DNA from: Caldicellulosiruptoraceae bacterium PP1
GTDB lineage: Bacteria > Bacillota > Thermoanaerobacteria > Caldicellulosiruptorales > Caldicellulosiruptoraceae
Length of the DNA stretch: 64,000 nt
Assembly (NCBI GenBank): GCA_041320695.1
Contig: JBGGOQ010000003.1
Location: forward strand, 62,001 to 126,000
Reading direction: 5' to 3'
Every line of letters starts with the position of its first letter. Position 1 is the stretch's first letter. The notes below the pieces were generated by a model. The model did not search any database. It was not told where the DNA came from and saw only the letters and a program-made list of their open reading frames with translations. Shown here in pieces: positions 47,048 through 56,017 of the stretch. The position numbers were made by a program, and so were the translations under genes.

Positions 47048-47332
47048 TTACTTGCCATTTGCTGTTGTTAGCCAAATATCAGCAAGCTCCAAAGCTTTAT
47101 AAAGATTTTCAGCTTCAGCTTTTTTAACAATTCTTTCTTTTATAGTTAGGTTAGGATTATTATGCTGTAGCTCAACTACTAATGGTGAAGAAACCTTTAT
47201 ACCTTTATATTCCTCTGTACCTATTATTTTAAATACAGTAATAAATTTATCAGTAGGTCTTCCATAATGAATAAAGTTATTTCTTTTAGTTATTTCTCGC
47301 CCTTTATATTTTAATGTTTCAGGTAATTTCAT
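47048..47332 (-). CDS. Unrecognised small protein
   Basis: 94 residues, soluble, beginning MKLPETLKYKGREITKRNNF; basic N-terminus, helical C-terminus (KERIVKKAEAENLYKALELADIWL). ATG 47332 is 8 bases from AGGAG. No family recognised. It is upstream of the SRP RNA on the same strand. Confidence 0.6.
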   Translation of the reverse strand: MKLPETLKYKGREITKRNNFIHYGRPTDKFITVFKIIGTEEYKGIKVSSPLVVELQHNNPNLTIKERIVKKAEAENLYKALELADIWLTTANGK

Positions 47333-47404
47333 TATTATCACTCCTAAAAACCTGATATACCATAAAAGATATATTACAGTATATTATAATAAATTGCAAG
47401 TATT

Positions 47405-49618
47405 TTAGTTTATTACCTTCCTTTTGTTAATAAGCCTTTCTCTTATCTCATGAGTAATATCAATATTATAAGGCTCTTTTAGTAATAAAAGCATTGCATC
47501 ACCTTTTTTTAATAACTTCATTGCTTGTCCCATTAATATTAAAATATCATTAAAATTATTAATCTTCTTTGATATAACATGGATACTATTATCAACAATT
47601 AATTTGTCCCTTTCATCGCAAACGCAGATTATATTTTGTATCCCAATATTTGTTAGTGCATTTATAATATATTGTATAACATTATTATCTAAAATTGAAT
47701 CAATACATACTTTAATACCATTTATATCAAAAATATTGAATTTACCTGGATTCTGATGTGAATCATTTCTATATTCCTTTATATATTTTGAAATAATCTC
47801 AATATCAACACCATAAAAATATAATGCTGCTACAGCTTGTAATATATTATCAACTGCAAAATTTATTCTCCCGTTATATGAATATGGAATTTGTTCTATT
47901 TGACATAAATTATATCTATTTTCATTTTCATATATAATTATCTCATCATTATCAATAAAAACACATGGTCTTTTATTTCCAATCCATGCCTTTATATCAG
48001 GATGATTTTTATCTCTTGAAGTTAATACAAAGGTTGCATTATTGTCATTTGCAATATAATAATTTTTATATATATCATCGGCTGATAGAATGACATATCC
48101 ATTTTCTTTAACACTTTTTATTATTAACTTCTGTACTTTTAATGCTTCATCATCATTTATTTTTGTATTAGTTAAAATAACAATATTTGATAAAAAGTCA
48201 ATTTCGTTAATTTCTTTATTGGGCTTAATCTCAAGTAATTTTATATCACTATTATCATTTAAAAGCTTTGTATATAAACTCTGAATATCACTTGTAATTG
48301 ATACATTTAATCCAACTCTTTTTAGTATATAATTTATTATACTTAACGTTGTGCTCTTTCCATATTGTCCTGTTGCAGTAATTATTGGTATTGATGGATT
48401 TGGCATTTTTTCGAAATATATGTCAAGAATATTCCCAAAAACATCAACATTACAATTTTGTTGAAATAATCTTAAGTCGGTATCTAATTCTACATTTATA
48501 ATATAACTTCCTATTATTTTTGCATTTATTGAAATGTCCTCAGATATATAATCAATTACAGCAATATTTAATCCCATCTTATCAACAACATCACAGAAAA
48601 GATGCTGATTTTGTGGATGTACCTTATCGGTAACATCTTCTATCATAAACAAACCATTCTTTATATTATTTACTTCTCTTAAATAAACTTTAAAATCTTT
48701 TGGTAAAACACTGTCTAATGTAAACCCTTGTTTTAATATTGTTTTTTGAACTAATTTATCCTCCTTATCCTTATCTTCTAATAAATCTATTATCTTGTAT
48801 TTACCATTTCCAATAATATGTGGTGGTGATATCTTAATTGCTGATACAACCTTATTATTCATAACAAGAATCTTGTATGCACTGCCATTTATGAATCTTT
48901 CAACTAATACCTTATTATCCTCTTTCTTAATTTGGTTATAATATTCAATCGCTTGATTTAATGTTCTAATATTTAAATAAATTAATGGCTTATGTGAAGT
49001 ACTTTTAATTGCTAAGGGAAAACCTAATTCTTTAATAGCTTCTTCAAATTGTTCTGATGTATAAACAACTCTCCATGGTGGTGTAGGAAAATTAAATGCT
49101 TTTAGCATTTCTTTTTGTGTTTCTCTATTGCTACAAATCATATACCTTGATATATCTACATCTGAATTAAAGCCATAAAATACTTTAGAATATTTACCTT
49201 CTCCTAATATGCATATATCACTTTCACCTATCCTCTGAAATCTTATTCCTCGCTTTTGGCAGGCATTTTTTAATAGTCTCATATTTGGTGACATTTCAGT
49301 TTCAATTGTCAGTCTTTTCAATGGGGTAATAGTTTGATTTAAGTCAAAATTCTTTTTATTTATATAATTTAAGCACTGCAATATTACCTCTTTAATAATT
49401 CTTTTGTTGTCATGTTCAATCATTATCTCGAAAAGATTATCAACTTCTTGAATAGAAGAAAATTCAACAAGATTATAACCAATAGCTTTTTGAAGTTCTA
49501 TTGCTTTATTAGCAAAAGTTGTTGCTTCATGTAAGTTACATTTAGCAAGTATATATGCTATTTTTTTGTTGCTATATATATTGGGTGCTGAAAAAATTTT
49601 CATATCAATTATCTCCAT
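47405..49618 (-). CDS. Cyanophycin-synthetase-like ATP-grasp/Mur-ligase protein, divergent
   Basis: 737 residues. N-terminal part (1-100), ATP-grasp domain (about 130-400) and Mur-ligase-like domain (about 405-735). The order matches CphA, but key motifs are changed. The Mur P-loop is TGQYGKST instead of TGTNGKTT. The ATP-grasp end has INVELDTDLRLF where CphA has NAGPGLRMH-like metal residues. DVTDKVHPQNQHL and a GLNIAVIDY strand remain. It may use other amino-acid substrates or be a non-canonical ligase. Start ATG 49618, or 49603. Confidence 0.72.
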   Translation of the reverse strand: MEIIDMKIFSAPNIYSNKKIAYILAKCNLHEATTFANKAIELQKAIGYNLVEFSSIQEVDNLFEIMIEHDNKRIIKEVILQCLNYINKKNFDLNQTITPLKRLTIETEMSPNMRLLKNACQKRGIRFQRIGESDICILGEGKYSKVFYGFNSDVDISRYMICSNRETQKEMLKAFNFPTPPWRVVYTSEQFEEAIKELGFPLAIKSTSHKPLIYLNIRTLNQAIEYYNQIKKEDNKVLVERFINGSAYKILVMNNKVVSAIKISPPHIIGNGKYKIIDLLEDKDKEDKLVQKTILKQGFTLDSVLPKDFKVYLREVNNIKNGLFMIEDVTDKVHPQNQHLFCDVVDKMGLNIAVIDYISEDISINAKIIGSYIINVELDTDLRLFQQNCNVDVFGNILDIYFEKMPNPSIPIITATGQYGKSTTLSIINYILKRVGLNVSITSDIQSLYTKLLNDNSDIKLLEIKPNKEINEIDFLSNIVILTNTKINDDEALKVQKLIIKSVKENGYVILSADDIYKNYYIANDNNATFVLTSRDKNHPDIKAWIGNKRPCVFIDNDEIIIYENENRYNLCQIEQIPYSYNGRINFAVDNILQAVAALYFYGVDIEIISKYIKEYRNDSHQNPGKFNIFDINGIKVCIDSILDNNVIQYIINALTNIGIQNIICVCDERDKLIVDNSIHVISKKINNFNDILILMGQAMKLLKKGDAMLLLLKEPYNIDITHEIRERLINKRKVIN

Positions 49619-49702
49619 TGTCTCCCACCTGATTATTGTTCAATTTCTATATAAGTATTATTGCCTTTATAAGCATATAAATACATATAAATAAAAAAAA
49701 TA

Positions 49703-49723
49703 GGGAAAGTTTTCTACTTCCCC
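49703..49723 (-). terminator. Terminator of the GntR/TCA operon
   Basis: Stem GGGAAAGT / ACTTCCCC with a 5-nt loop and one G-T pair, then TATTTTTTTTATTT on the minus strand, after the GntR stop. Confidence 0.75.
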
Positions 49724-49740
49724 CTTTTAATTTCAAAATA

Positions 49741-50421
49741 TTATTTTGTTTGTTCTTTTTTCTTTTGAGCAATAAGGTTTTCAGCAGCTTTTTGGACATG
49801 TTGTCTCATAAATAATTCAGCATTATCAGGATTTCTTTCAATGATAGCGTTATAAATCTGTCTGTGTTCCTCTAATGCTGTTTCTAACCTTCCTGGAGTT
49901 TCAAAAGAAGTTGTTCTTGCTCTTAAAATATATCCATGAAAGGTTGAAAGAACATGCTCTAAAACCTTGCTTTTTGACGCTTTATAAATAAGTTCATGAA
50001 ACCTTGAATCAGTTTTCATAACCTTAGCTATATCCTTTCTTTGCGTATAAAGCTCCATTAAAGTAAATATTTCAGCTAACTCATCTTCCTCATCTTTTGT
50101 AATCTTTATAGCAGCCCATCTAGCAGCAAGCCCATCGAGAAGCATTCTGATTGTATATATATCCTCAATATCTTGTGCTGTAACCCCTGCAACAATAGCA
50201 CCTTTATGAGGAATTGTATAAACCAGGCCTTCAAGTTCAAGCTGTCTTATTGCTTCCCTAATTGGTGTTCTTGACACACCTAATTCTTCTGATAATTTTG
50301 TTTCAATAAGTGAATCGCCTGGTTTCAAAAGCCCCATAAGTATCTTTTCTTTTACCACATCGAATACCTTTTCATGTAGTGGTGAATACCTATCATCAAG
50401 GTTTAATTTTTCAAATTTCAT
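49741..50421 (-). CDS. GntR-family (FadR/FCD subclass) regulator
   Basis: 226 residues: winged helix with ETKLSEELGVSRTPIREAIRQLELEGLV, then a helical FCD ligand domain (about 85-220) whose metal-binding Asp/His pattern appears intact (FHELIYKASKSKVLEHVL and HRQIYNAI). Likely senses a TCA-type acid. Last gene of the aconitase-IDH operon; GTATAC palindromes before that operon and before citrate synthase are the likely targets. AAGGTG precedes the ATG. Confidence 0.9.
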   Translation of the reverse strand: MKFEKLNLDDRYSPLHEKVFDVVKEKILMGLLKPGDSLIETKLSEELGVSRTPIREAIRQLELEGLVYTIPHKGAIVAGVTAQDIEDIYTIRMLLDGLAARWAAIKITKDEEDELAEIFTLMELYTQRKDIAKVMKTDSRFHELIYKASKSKVLEHVLSTFHGYILRARTTSFETPGRLETALEEHRQIYNAIIERNPDNAELFMRQHVQKAAENLIAQKKKEQTK

Positions 50422-50433
50422 AAAATCACCTTC

Positions 50434-51432
50434 TTAGCTCATTGCCCCAATAACAGCCTTTGCAAATTCAATAGTTCCTGTGGAACCACCTAAATCATAA
50501 GTTACTTCTTTTCCTTCTTTTAAGACTTTTGCAACTGCATCTTCAACCCTCTTTGCTGCTTCCATCTCACCTAAATATTTTAACATCATTACACCAGAAA
50601 GTATAGTAGCTGTTGGGTTAGCTAAATTTTGTCCTGCTCTTTTTGGAGCTGATCCATGTATTGGCTCAAATACTGCTCCATCTTCTCCAATGTTAGCTCC
50701 TGGTGCAACTCCTAAGCCTCCTACAAGCCCAGCAGCTAGATCAGAAAGAATATCCCCATAAAGATTTGGCATAACTAAAACATCATAGTTTTCAGGTGTT
50801 TGAACTAATTTCATGCTCATAGCATCAACAATCATATCTTCAAATTGTATATCTGGATATTCACTTGCTACCTTTCTTGCTGATTCTAAGAAAAGTCCAT
50901 CTGAATACTTCATAATATTTGCTTTATGAACTGCTGTTACCTTTTTTCTTCCTTCCCTTTTTGCAAGTTCAAAAGCATACCTTACAATTCTTTCACTTGC
51001 TTTTCTTGTTATAATCTTTATACTTTCTGCAGCATCTTCTCCTACCATATGTTCAATTCCTGCATAAAGGTCTTCTGTATTTTCTCTTACAATTACAAGA
51101 TCAATTCCTGTGTATCTTGATGGTATCCCTTCATAAGTCTTAACAGGTCTAACATTTGCATATAATTGTAATGCTTGTCTTAGTGCAACATTAACGCTTC
51201 TAAAACCAGTACCAACTGGTGTTGTGATAGGCCCTTTTAATGCAACTTTATTCTTCTTAACGCTTTCAATAACATGGTCAGGTAGTGGTGTTCCATACTT
51301 TTCAATACATTTTTCACCTGCTTCAACAACTTCCCAATCAAATTTAACACCACTTGCATCCAAAACCATTCTTGCTGCTTCTGTAACTTCTGGTCCTATT
51401 CCATCACCTGGTATTAAAGTAATTTTTCTCAT
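50434..51432 (-). CDS. NAD-dependent isocitrate dehydrogenase
   Basis: 332 residues of the decarboxylating beta-hydroxyacid dehydrogenase family: [12 protein letters not shown], substrate motif [14 protein letters not shown], and [16 protein letters not shown]. The [12 protein letters not shown] reading points to isocitrate (or homoisocitrate) rather than isopropylmalate. Between aconitase and GntR, so 2-oxoglutarate for glutamate is the likely product. ATG 51432 is 7 bases from GGAGGG. Confidence 0.9.
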   Translation of the reverse strand: MRKITLIPGDGIGPEVTEAARMVLDASGVKFDWEVVEAGEKCIEKYGTPLPDHVIESVKKNKVALKGPITTPVGTGFRSVNVALRQALQLYANVRPVKTYEGIPSRYTGIDLVIVRENTEDLYAGIEHMVGEDAAESIKIITRKASERIVRYAFELAKREGRKKVTAVHKANIMKYSDGLFLESARKVASEYPDIQFEDMIVDAMSMKLVQTPENYDVLVMPNLYGDILSDLAAGLVGGLGVAPGANIGEDGAVFEPIHGSAPKRAGQNLANPTATILSGVMMLKYLGEMEAAKRVEDAVAKVLKEGKEVTYDLGGSTGTIEFAKAVIGAMS

Positions 51433-51450
51433 ATTACAACCCTCCATATA

Positions 51451-53376
51451 TTATATACCTTTTGATTTTGTTAAGTTTAAAAGTCCACCATGTAAAATCA
51501 TTTCTTTTTGTCTATCAGTTATATTTAAAATTGTTTTAATTTCTTTGCCTTTTGTTATATTTTTTACAACTACAACTCCATTTTTAACCTGTTCGATTGC
51601 ATTTTCAATGCTAAGAGAATCCATTTCATCGATTAACTCATAATCTTCAGGGTTTTCAAAAACTAAAGGCATAATGCCGTTATTAATTAGATTTGCCATA
51701 TGAATTCTTGCAAATGATTTAGCTATAACAGCCTTAATACCTAAATATAGTGGAACTAAAGCAGCATGTTCTCTACTTGAGCCTTGCCCATAGTTTTGCC
51801 CACCAATTATAAATCCACCATTATTTTCTCTTGCTTTTTTAGGAAAATCTTTGTCGCATGGGGTCAAACAGTAATCTGATAAATAAGGTATATTGGACCT
51901 AAAAGGTAGTAGTTTTGCATTTGATGGCATAATATGATCTGTTGTTATGTTGTCCCCTACTTTTGTTAAAGCTTTACCAGATACTACATCTGCTAAAGGC
52001 TTTCCTTGAGGGAATGGCTTTATGTTAGGCCCTCTTATAACTTCAACATTTTCTCCATTTTGGCTTGGTGGAATAATAAGATTATCATTTATTTCAAACT
52101 TTTCAGGAAGTTCTATTTTTATATCATCACCTAATGTTCTTGGATCAGTGATATAACCAGTTATTGCAGAAGCTGCTGCAACCTCAGGGCTTACTAAGTA
52201 AACCTTAGCTGATGGTGTTCCACTTCTTCCTTCAAAGTTTCTATTAAAAGTTCTAAGTGAAACTGCATCTGTTTTTGGTGCTTGACCCATTCCAATACAT
52301 GGCCCACATGCACATTCTAAAATTCTTGCACCTGCTGATACCAAAGAGGACAATGCACCATTTTTAGCAAGCATATTTAAAACTTGTTTTGAGCCAGGTG
52401 ATATTACCAATGAAACTGTCTCAGCAATTGTTTTGCCTTCAAGAATCTTTGCAACTTTCATCATATCAGCATAAGAAGAGTTTGTACAGCTTCCTATTGC
52501 TACTTGGTCAACTTTTATATTTCTTAATTCACTTACTGGAACAACATTATCAGGGCTATGTGGGCATGCAGCAAGTGGAACAAGAGTTGATAAATCAATC
52601 TCTACCACTTCATCATATTGAGCATCGCTATCAGCAACTATCTCAACAAAATCATTTTCTCTCCCTTGAGCCTTCATAAACTTATATGTTACCTCATCAC
52701 TAGGGAATATAGAAGTTGTAGCACCAAGCTCTGCCCCCATATTTGTAATTGTAGCTCTTTCTGGTATTGATAATGTTTTGACACCTTCTCCAGTATATTC
52801 AAATATCTTGCCTACTCCGCCTTTTACTGTTAGCCTTCTTAATAACTCCAAAATAATATCCTTTGCACTAACCCAAGGACTTAATTTACCAGTAAGATTT
52901 ACCTTTACTATCTTTGGCATAGTAATATAATATTCGCCACCACCCATAGCAACTGCAACATCAAGTCCACCTGCACCAATTGCAAGCATACCAATACCAC
53001 CTGCTGTTGGTGTGTGGCTATCAGAACCGAGTAACGTTTGTCCTGGAATTGCAAATCTTTCTAAATGAACTTGATGACAAATACCGTTTCCGGGTTTTGA
53101 AAAATATATCCCATGTTTTTTGGCAACAGTTTGGATGTAAAGATGGTCATCTGCATTTTCAGGCCCTGCTTGAATTGTATTATGGTCTATATATGCAACA
53201 GAACGTTTTGTTTTTACCCTATCAATGCCCATAGCTTCAAACTGAAGATATGCCATTGTACCAGTTGAGTCTTGCGTAAGTGTTTGATCTATCCTAAGTG
53301 CTATCTCTTTTCCAGGAATCATTTCACCTTTAACAAGGTGAGCTTTTATTATCTTTTGAGCAACATTCAAACCCAA
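51451..53376 (-). CDS. Aconitate hydratase, monomeric short type
   Basis: 641 residues with GSDSHTPTAGGIGMLAIGAGG and the Fe-S ligands: Cys in IGSCTNSS and two in ECACGPCIGMG. C-terminal swivel domain with GQNYGQGSSREHAALVP. It matches the short (archaeal/Clostridia) aconitase group. Start TTG 53376 is 8 bases from AAAGGAG; the upstream ATG (53409) lies within the operator. Operon with IDH and GntR. Confidence 0.92.
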   Translation of the reverse strand: MGLNVAQKIIKAHLVKGEMIPGKEIALRIDQTLTQDSTGTMAYLQFEAMGIDRVKTKRSVAYIDHNTIQAGPENADDHLYIQTVAKKHGIYFSKPGNGICHQVHLERFAIPGQTLLGSDSHTPTAGGIGMLAIGAGGLDVAVAMGGGEYYITMPKIVKVNLTGKLSPWVSAKDIILELLRRLTVKGGVGKIFEYTGEGVKTLSIPERATITNMGAELGATTSIFPSDEVTYKFMKAQGRENDFVEIVADSDAQYDEVVEIDLSTLVPLAACPHSPDNVVPVSELRNIKVDQVAIGSCTNSSYADMMKVAKILEGKTIAETVSLVISPGSKQVLNMLAKNGALSSLVSAGARILECACGPCIGMGQAPKTDAVSLRTFNRNFEGRSGTPSAKVYLVSPEVAAASAITGYITDPRTLGDDIKIELPEKFEINDNLIIPPSQNGENVEVIRGPNIKPFPQGKPLADVVSGKALTKVGDNITTDHIMPSNAKLLPFRSNIPYLSDYCLTPCDKDFPKKARENNGGFIIGGQNYGQGSSREHAALVPLYLGIKAVIAKSFARIHMANLINNGIMPLVFENPEDYELIDEMDSLSIENAIEQVKNGVVVVKNITKGKEIKTILNITDRQKEMILHGGLLNLTKSKGI

Positions 53377-53397
53377 TATACATTCTCCTTTCAATTT

Positions 53398-53444
53398 ATG
53401 TATATACATTATAGATTATATCATTTAGTATACTTGTATACAAT
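53398..53444 (-). promoter_or_regulatory. Two candidate GntR operators before aconitase
   Basis: Palindrome ATGTATATACAT (53398-53409) and overlapping AGTATACT/TTGTATACAA (53427-53443). The second shares GTATACAA with the site before Re-citrate synthase. Family GntR/FadR operators are of this TGTATACA-like type. Confidence 0.6.
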
Positions 53445-53624
53445 ATGAATAAGTAATTTTTATTTTTAATTATTTATATTATAGATATTAAAATTATTGT
53501 TAATTTTATCTATTTAAACAAGATTATTTTTATGCATTTTTTATATTGTCTTTTTTCATAAAAATTTATTATTATCCAAATAAGTTATTTAATATCTTTT
53601 ATGTGGGAGGTTGATATAGTTATA

Positions 53625-53672
53625 GTGAACAACTGGTTACCTATTGGTAGTGTTGTTATCTTAAAGGATTGA
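53625..53672 (+). pseudogene. N-terminal stub of a DUF4176 protein
   Basis: GTG at 53625 (GGGAGG upstream) reads MNNWLPIGSVVILKD then TGA. WLPIGSVVLLKDG is the start of DUF4176 proteins, which stand in front of LXG toxin genes in type VII secretion loci. After ILKD the sequence joins unrelated toxin-like DNA, indicating a deletion. Confidence 0.6.
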
Positions 53673-53987
53673 ACTTAATGCTAATGGTAAAATTGGTAAT
53701 TTTACAATAAATTCATCAACTTCAATTGGTAAAGCTGAAGTCGGCGGTAATGCCTCAATAAGTAAAAAAGGGGTAGAATTTGGTGTGGTGCTATAATTCC
53801 TGCATTTGAAAAAGAATTAAGTTTTAGTTTTAAAATTGGAAAGATTGAAATTGAAATTGGTGGAAAAGCTTATATAGGTGCTATTGGTGCTAAAGCTGAA
53901 TTGCAAGTTAGTGCCAATAGATTAAAAATTGGTCTTAGCAAAACTGATGGAGTAGGATTAGGAGGTTTTATTGATATAAAATGGTAA
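53665..53987 (+). pseudogene. Tail of a polymorphic/LXG-like toxin, frameshifted
   Basis: Frame open from 53665 (RIELNANGKIGNFTINSS...SISKKGVEFGV) shifts by one base near 53785-53790 and goes on as GAIIPAFEKELSFSFKIGKI then GGKAYIGAIGAKAELQVSAN, RLKIGLSKTDGVGLGGFIDIKW. One missing G in GGTGTGGTGCT accounts for the shift. Gly-rich beta repeats of this type are known as C-terminal domains of polymorphic toxins. No start; the N-terminal LXG part is lost. Confidence 0.6.
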
Positions 53988-54008
53988 ATACTAGTGGAGG
54001 CGTAGATT

Positions 54009-54386
54009 ATGAATATAAAGCAAAAATATAGTAAATTTATACAATGGTTTTTTATTTTTTTTGGATTGCTTTCTTTTACATTGTGTGTAATACTTTCAAT
54101 TATTAATTTAGATATTATATATCTATTCGAAGGCACATTTGCCTTTTTTATATTTTTCTTATTTGGTATTTTTTCCTTTAATATGTATCAAAAAAAGAAT
54201 AACTTTTTCCCTAAATTCATAAAAGTTTTTAAAATATTTTACATTATCGATTCAGTATTTATGCTTATAGTATTTACCATATTAGCATTTAAAAATAAAC
54301 AGTACTCTCTTGTAATAGCTTATCCAATATTAGTAGTTGGTTATCTAATTATTATTTTGTTTGAAAAGCAAAAAAGTAAAAAATAA
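54009..54386 (+). CDS. Small four-helix membrane protein, probable immunity protein relic partner
   Basis: 125 residues with four hydrophobic helices and a Lys-rich end. Ribosome site GGAGG, 10 bases before ATG, intact frame. It directly follows the toxin tail by 22 bases, the usual place for a membrane immunity protein; no family recognised. Terminator after it. Confidence 0.6.
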   Translation: MNIKQKYSKFIQWFFIFFGLLSFTLCVILSIINLDIIYLFEGTFAFFIFFLFGIFSFNMYQKKNNFFPKFIKVFKIFYIIDSVFMLIVFTILAFKNKQYSLVIAYPILVVGYLIIILFEKQKSKK

Positions 54387-54400
54387 ATGCTATTGACATG

Positions 54401-54433
54401 AAAAAAGTAGGGGAACACTTCCCCTACTTTTTT
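54401..54433. terminator. Convergent bidirectional terminator
   Basis: Perfect 13-bp stem AAAAAAGTAGGGG / CCCCTACTTTTTT with a 7-nt loop between the membrane gene and citrate synthase ends. Confidence 0.92.
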
Positions 54434-55829
54434 ATTTTACCCTGCTTTCGTGCATCTTGAATAGCTCTGGCATGATGTCTTTTACAATCATCTCAAGTTC
54501 ATCATCACCAATTACTGTTGTTCTGCCATTTTCATATTCTTTATCAACCCATTCTTTAATCTGTAAAACTCTTGGGTCTTTTTTATCAACCTTTTGTTCA
54601 CCTTCGAGCCTGAAGTAGGTATTAATCCAAGCTGCAATCCCAGCTAATCCTGAATGTGCATCAACTGCTATTACAACAGGCCTATTTAATATCTTCTTGG
54701 TATCAAAAATGTTGTAAATCTCTTCATCTTTTAGAATACCATCAGCGTGTATGCCAGCTCTTGTTGCATTGAATGCTCTTCCGACAAAAGGTGTTCTTGG
54801 TGGAATTTCATAATCAAGCTCTTTTTCAAAATAATCAGCAATTTCAGTTATAACCTCAAGTTTCATATTTTTTGTAGTACCTCTAATCTGTCCATATTCT
54901 ACAACCATAGCTTCTAATGGACAATTCCCTGTCCTTTCACCTATGCCAAGTAGTGAGGTATTAACTGAAGAAGCTCCATAAAGCCAAGCTGTTGTAGAAT
55001 TAGTAACAACTTTATAGAAATCATTATGACCATGCCACTCAAGCCATTCTGATGGAACTTCTGAGTAGTGTCTAAGGCCATAAATAATTCCTTGAACACT
55101 TCGAGGTAGTGCAACACCTGGATATGAAACACCAAGTCCTAATGTATCACAAGCTCTAATTTTAACAGGCATATTAGCCTGTTTTGCAAGTTTCATAAGT
55201 TCATTTGCAAATGGAACAACAAATCCATAAAAATCAGCCCTTGTAATATCTTCAAAATGACAACGTGGTATAATACCATTTTCAAGTGCTGCTGATACTA
55301 TTGATAAATACATCTCCATAGCTTGCTTTCTTGTCATATTTAGCTTTTTAAATATATGATAGTCTGAACAAGAAACAAGTATACCTGTTTCCTTTATGCC
55401 TAATTCTTTAACTAACTGAAAGTCCTCTTTTTTTGCTCTAATCCATGAGGTTATTTCTGGAAATTTGTATCCTTTTTCCATACATTTAACTACTGCTTCT
55501 CTATCCTTCTTGGAATATAAGAAAAACTCTGTTTGTCTTATTATACCTGATTCATTATCAAGTTCATGTAAATAATCATATAGTCTAACAATTTGTTCTA
55601 CTGTATATGGTGAACGTGATTGTTGTCCATCTCTAAATGTAGTATCTGTAATCCATATCTCATCTGGCACAAACATTGGTACATGCCTATGATTAAATGC
55701 TATCTTAGGTATATCGGTATATGGAAAGATATCTCTATAAAGATTGGGCTCTTGTATATCTTGTAAGCTGTATTTATATGCAGATTGTTCAATTAAATTT
55801 GTCTTTTTGTTAAACTCAACCTTTGCCAT
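54432..55829 (-). CDS. Re-type citrate synthase (isopropylmalate-synthase family)
   Basis: 465 residues of the HMGL/isopropylmalate-synthase fold: TFRDGQQSRSPYTVEQ, EITSWIRAKKEDF, WHGHNDFYK (metal His) and GIHADGI. Highly like the Clostridium kluyveri Re-citrate synthase group by sequence feel. Condenses acetyl-CoA and oxaloacetate with Re stereochemistry; may be mistaken for homocitrate synthase. ATG 55829 is 7 bases from GGGGG. A GntR-type palindrome stands upstream. Confidence 0.85.
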   Translation of the reverse strand: MAKVEFNKKTNLIEQSAYKYSLQDIQEPNLYRDIFPYTDIPKIAFNHRHVPMFVPDEIWITDTTFRDGQQSRSPYTVEQIVRLYDYLHELDNESGIIRQTEFFLYSKKDREAVVKCMEKGYKFPEITSWIRAKKEDFQLVKELGIKETGILVSCSDYHIFKKLNMTRKQAMEMYLSIVSAALENGIIPRCHFEDITRADFYGFVVPFANELMKLAKQANMPVKIRACDTLGLGVSYPGVALPRSVQGIIYGLRHYSEVPSEWLEWHGHNDFYKVVTNSTTAWLYGASSVNTSLLGIGERTGNCPLEAMVVEYGQIRGTTKNMKLEVITEIADYFEKELDYEIPPRTPFVGRAFNATRAGIHADGILKDEEIYNIFDTKKILNRPVVIAVDAHSGLAGIAAWINTYFRLEGEQKVDKKDPRVLQIKEWVDKEYENGRTTVIGDDELEMIVKDIMPELFKMHESRVK

Positions 55830-55845
55830 ATCATAGCCCCCTAAC

Positions 55846-55865
55846 ATTGTATATATGTATACAAT
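55846..55865 (-). promoter_or_regulatory. Candidate GntR operator before citrate synthase
   Basis: Arms ATTGTATA / TATACAAT with a 4-nt spacer, a perfect 8-bp inverted repeat, 17 bases upstream of the start. Matches the site before aconitase. Confidence 0.65.
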
Positions 55866-55950
55866 TTATTTATTGCTATTATTATATTCAAATTATGAAT
55901 TTTTTGCAATAGCAAATTGCAATTTTTTATTATTTCATTGCTAAAATATA

Positions 55951-55991
55951 AAAATGTCAAACCTATTTTGCAGGATATAATATGACATTTT
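55951..55991 (-). terminator. Possible terminator of rmuC
   Basis: Stem AAAATGTCA / TGACATTTT with a 23-nt loop, 27 bases past the rmuC stop; modest T run. Confidence 0.45.
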
Positions 55992-56017
55992 TCAACATGT
56001 AATATGGTTAACATATA

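Noticed and set aside
46770..47102. 110-codon plus-strand frame
   Set aside because: It lies mostly across the SRP RNA on the other strand; its sequence is explained by RNA conservation.
51224..51643. 139-codon plus-strand frame
   Set aside because: Antisense to the isocitrate dehydrogenase and aconitase genes; no start signals.
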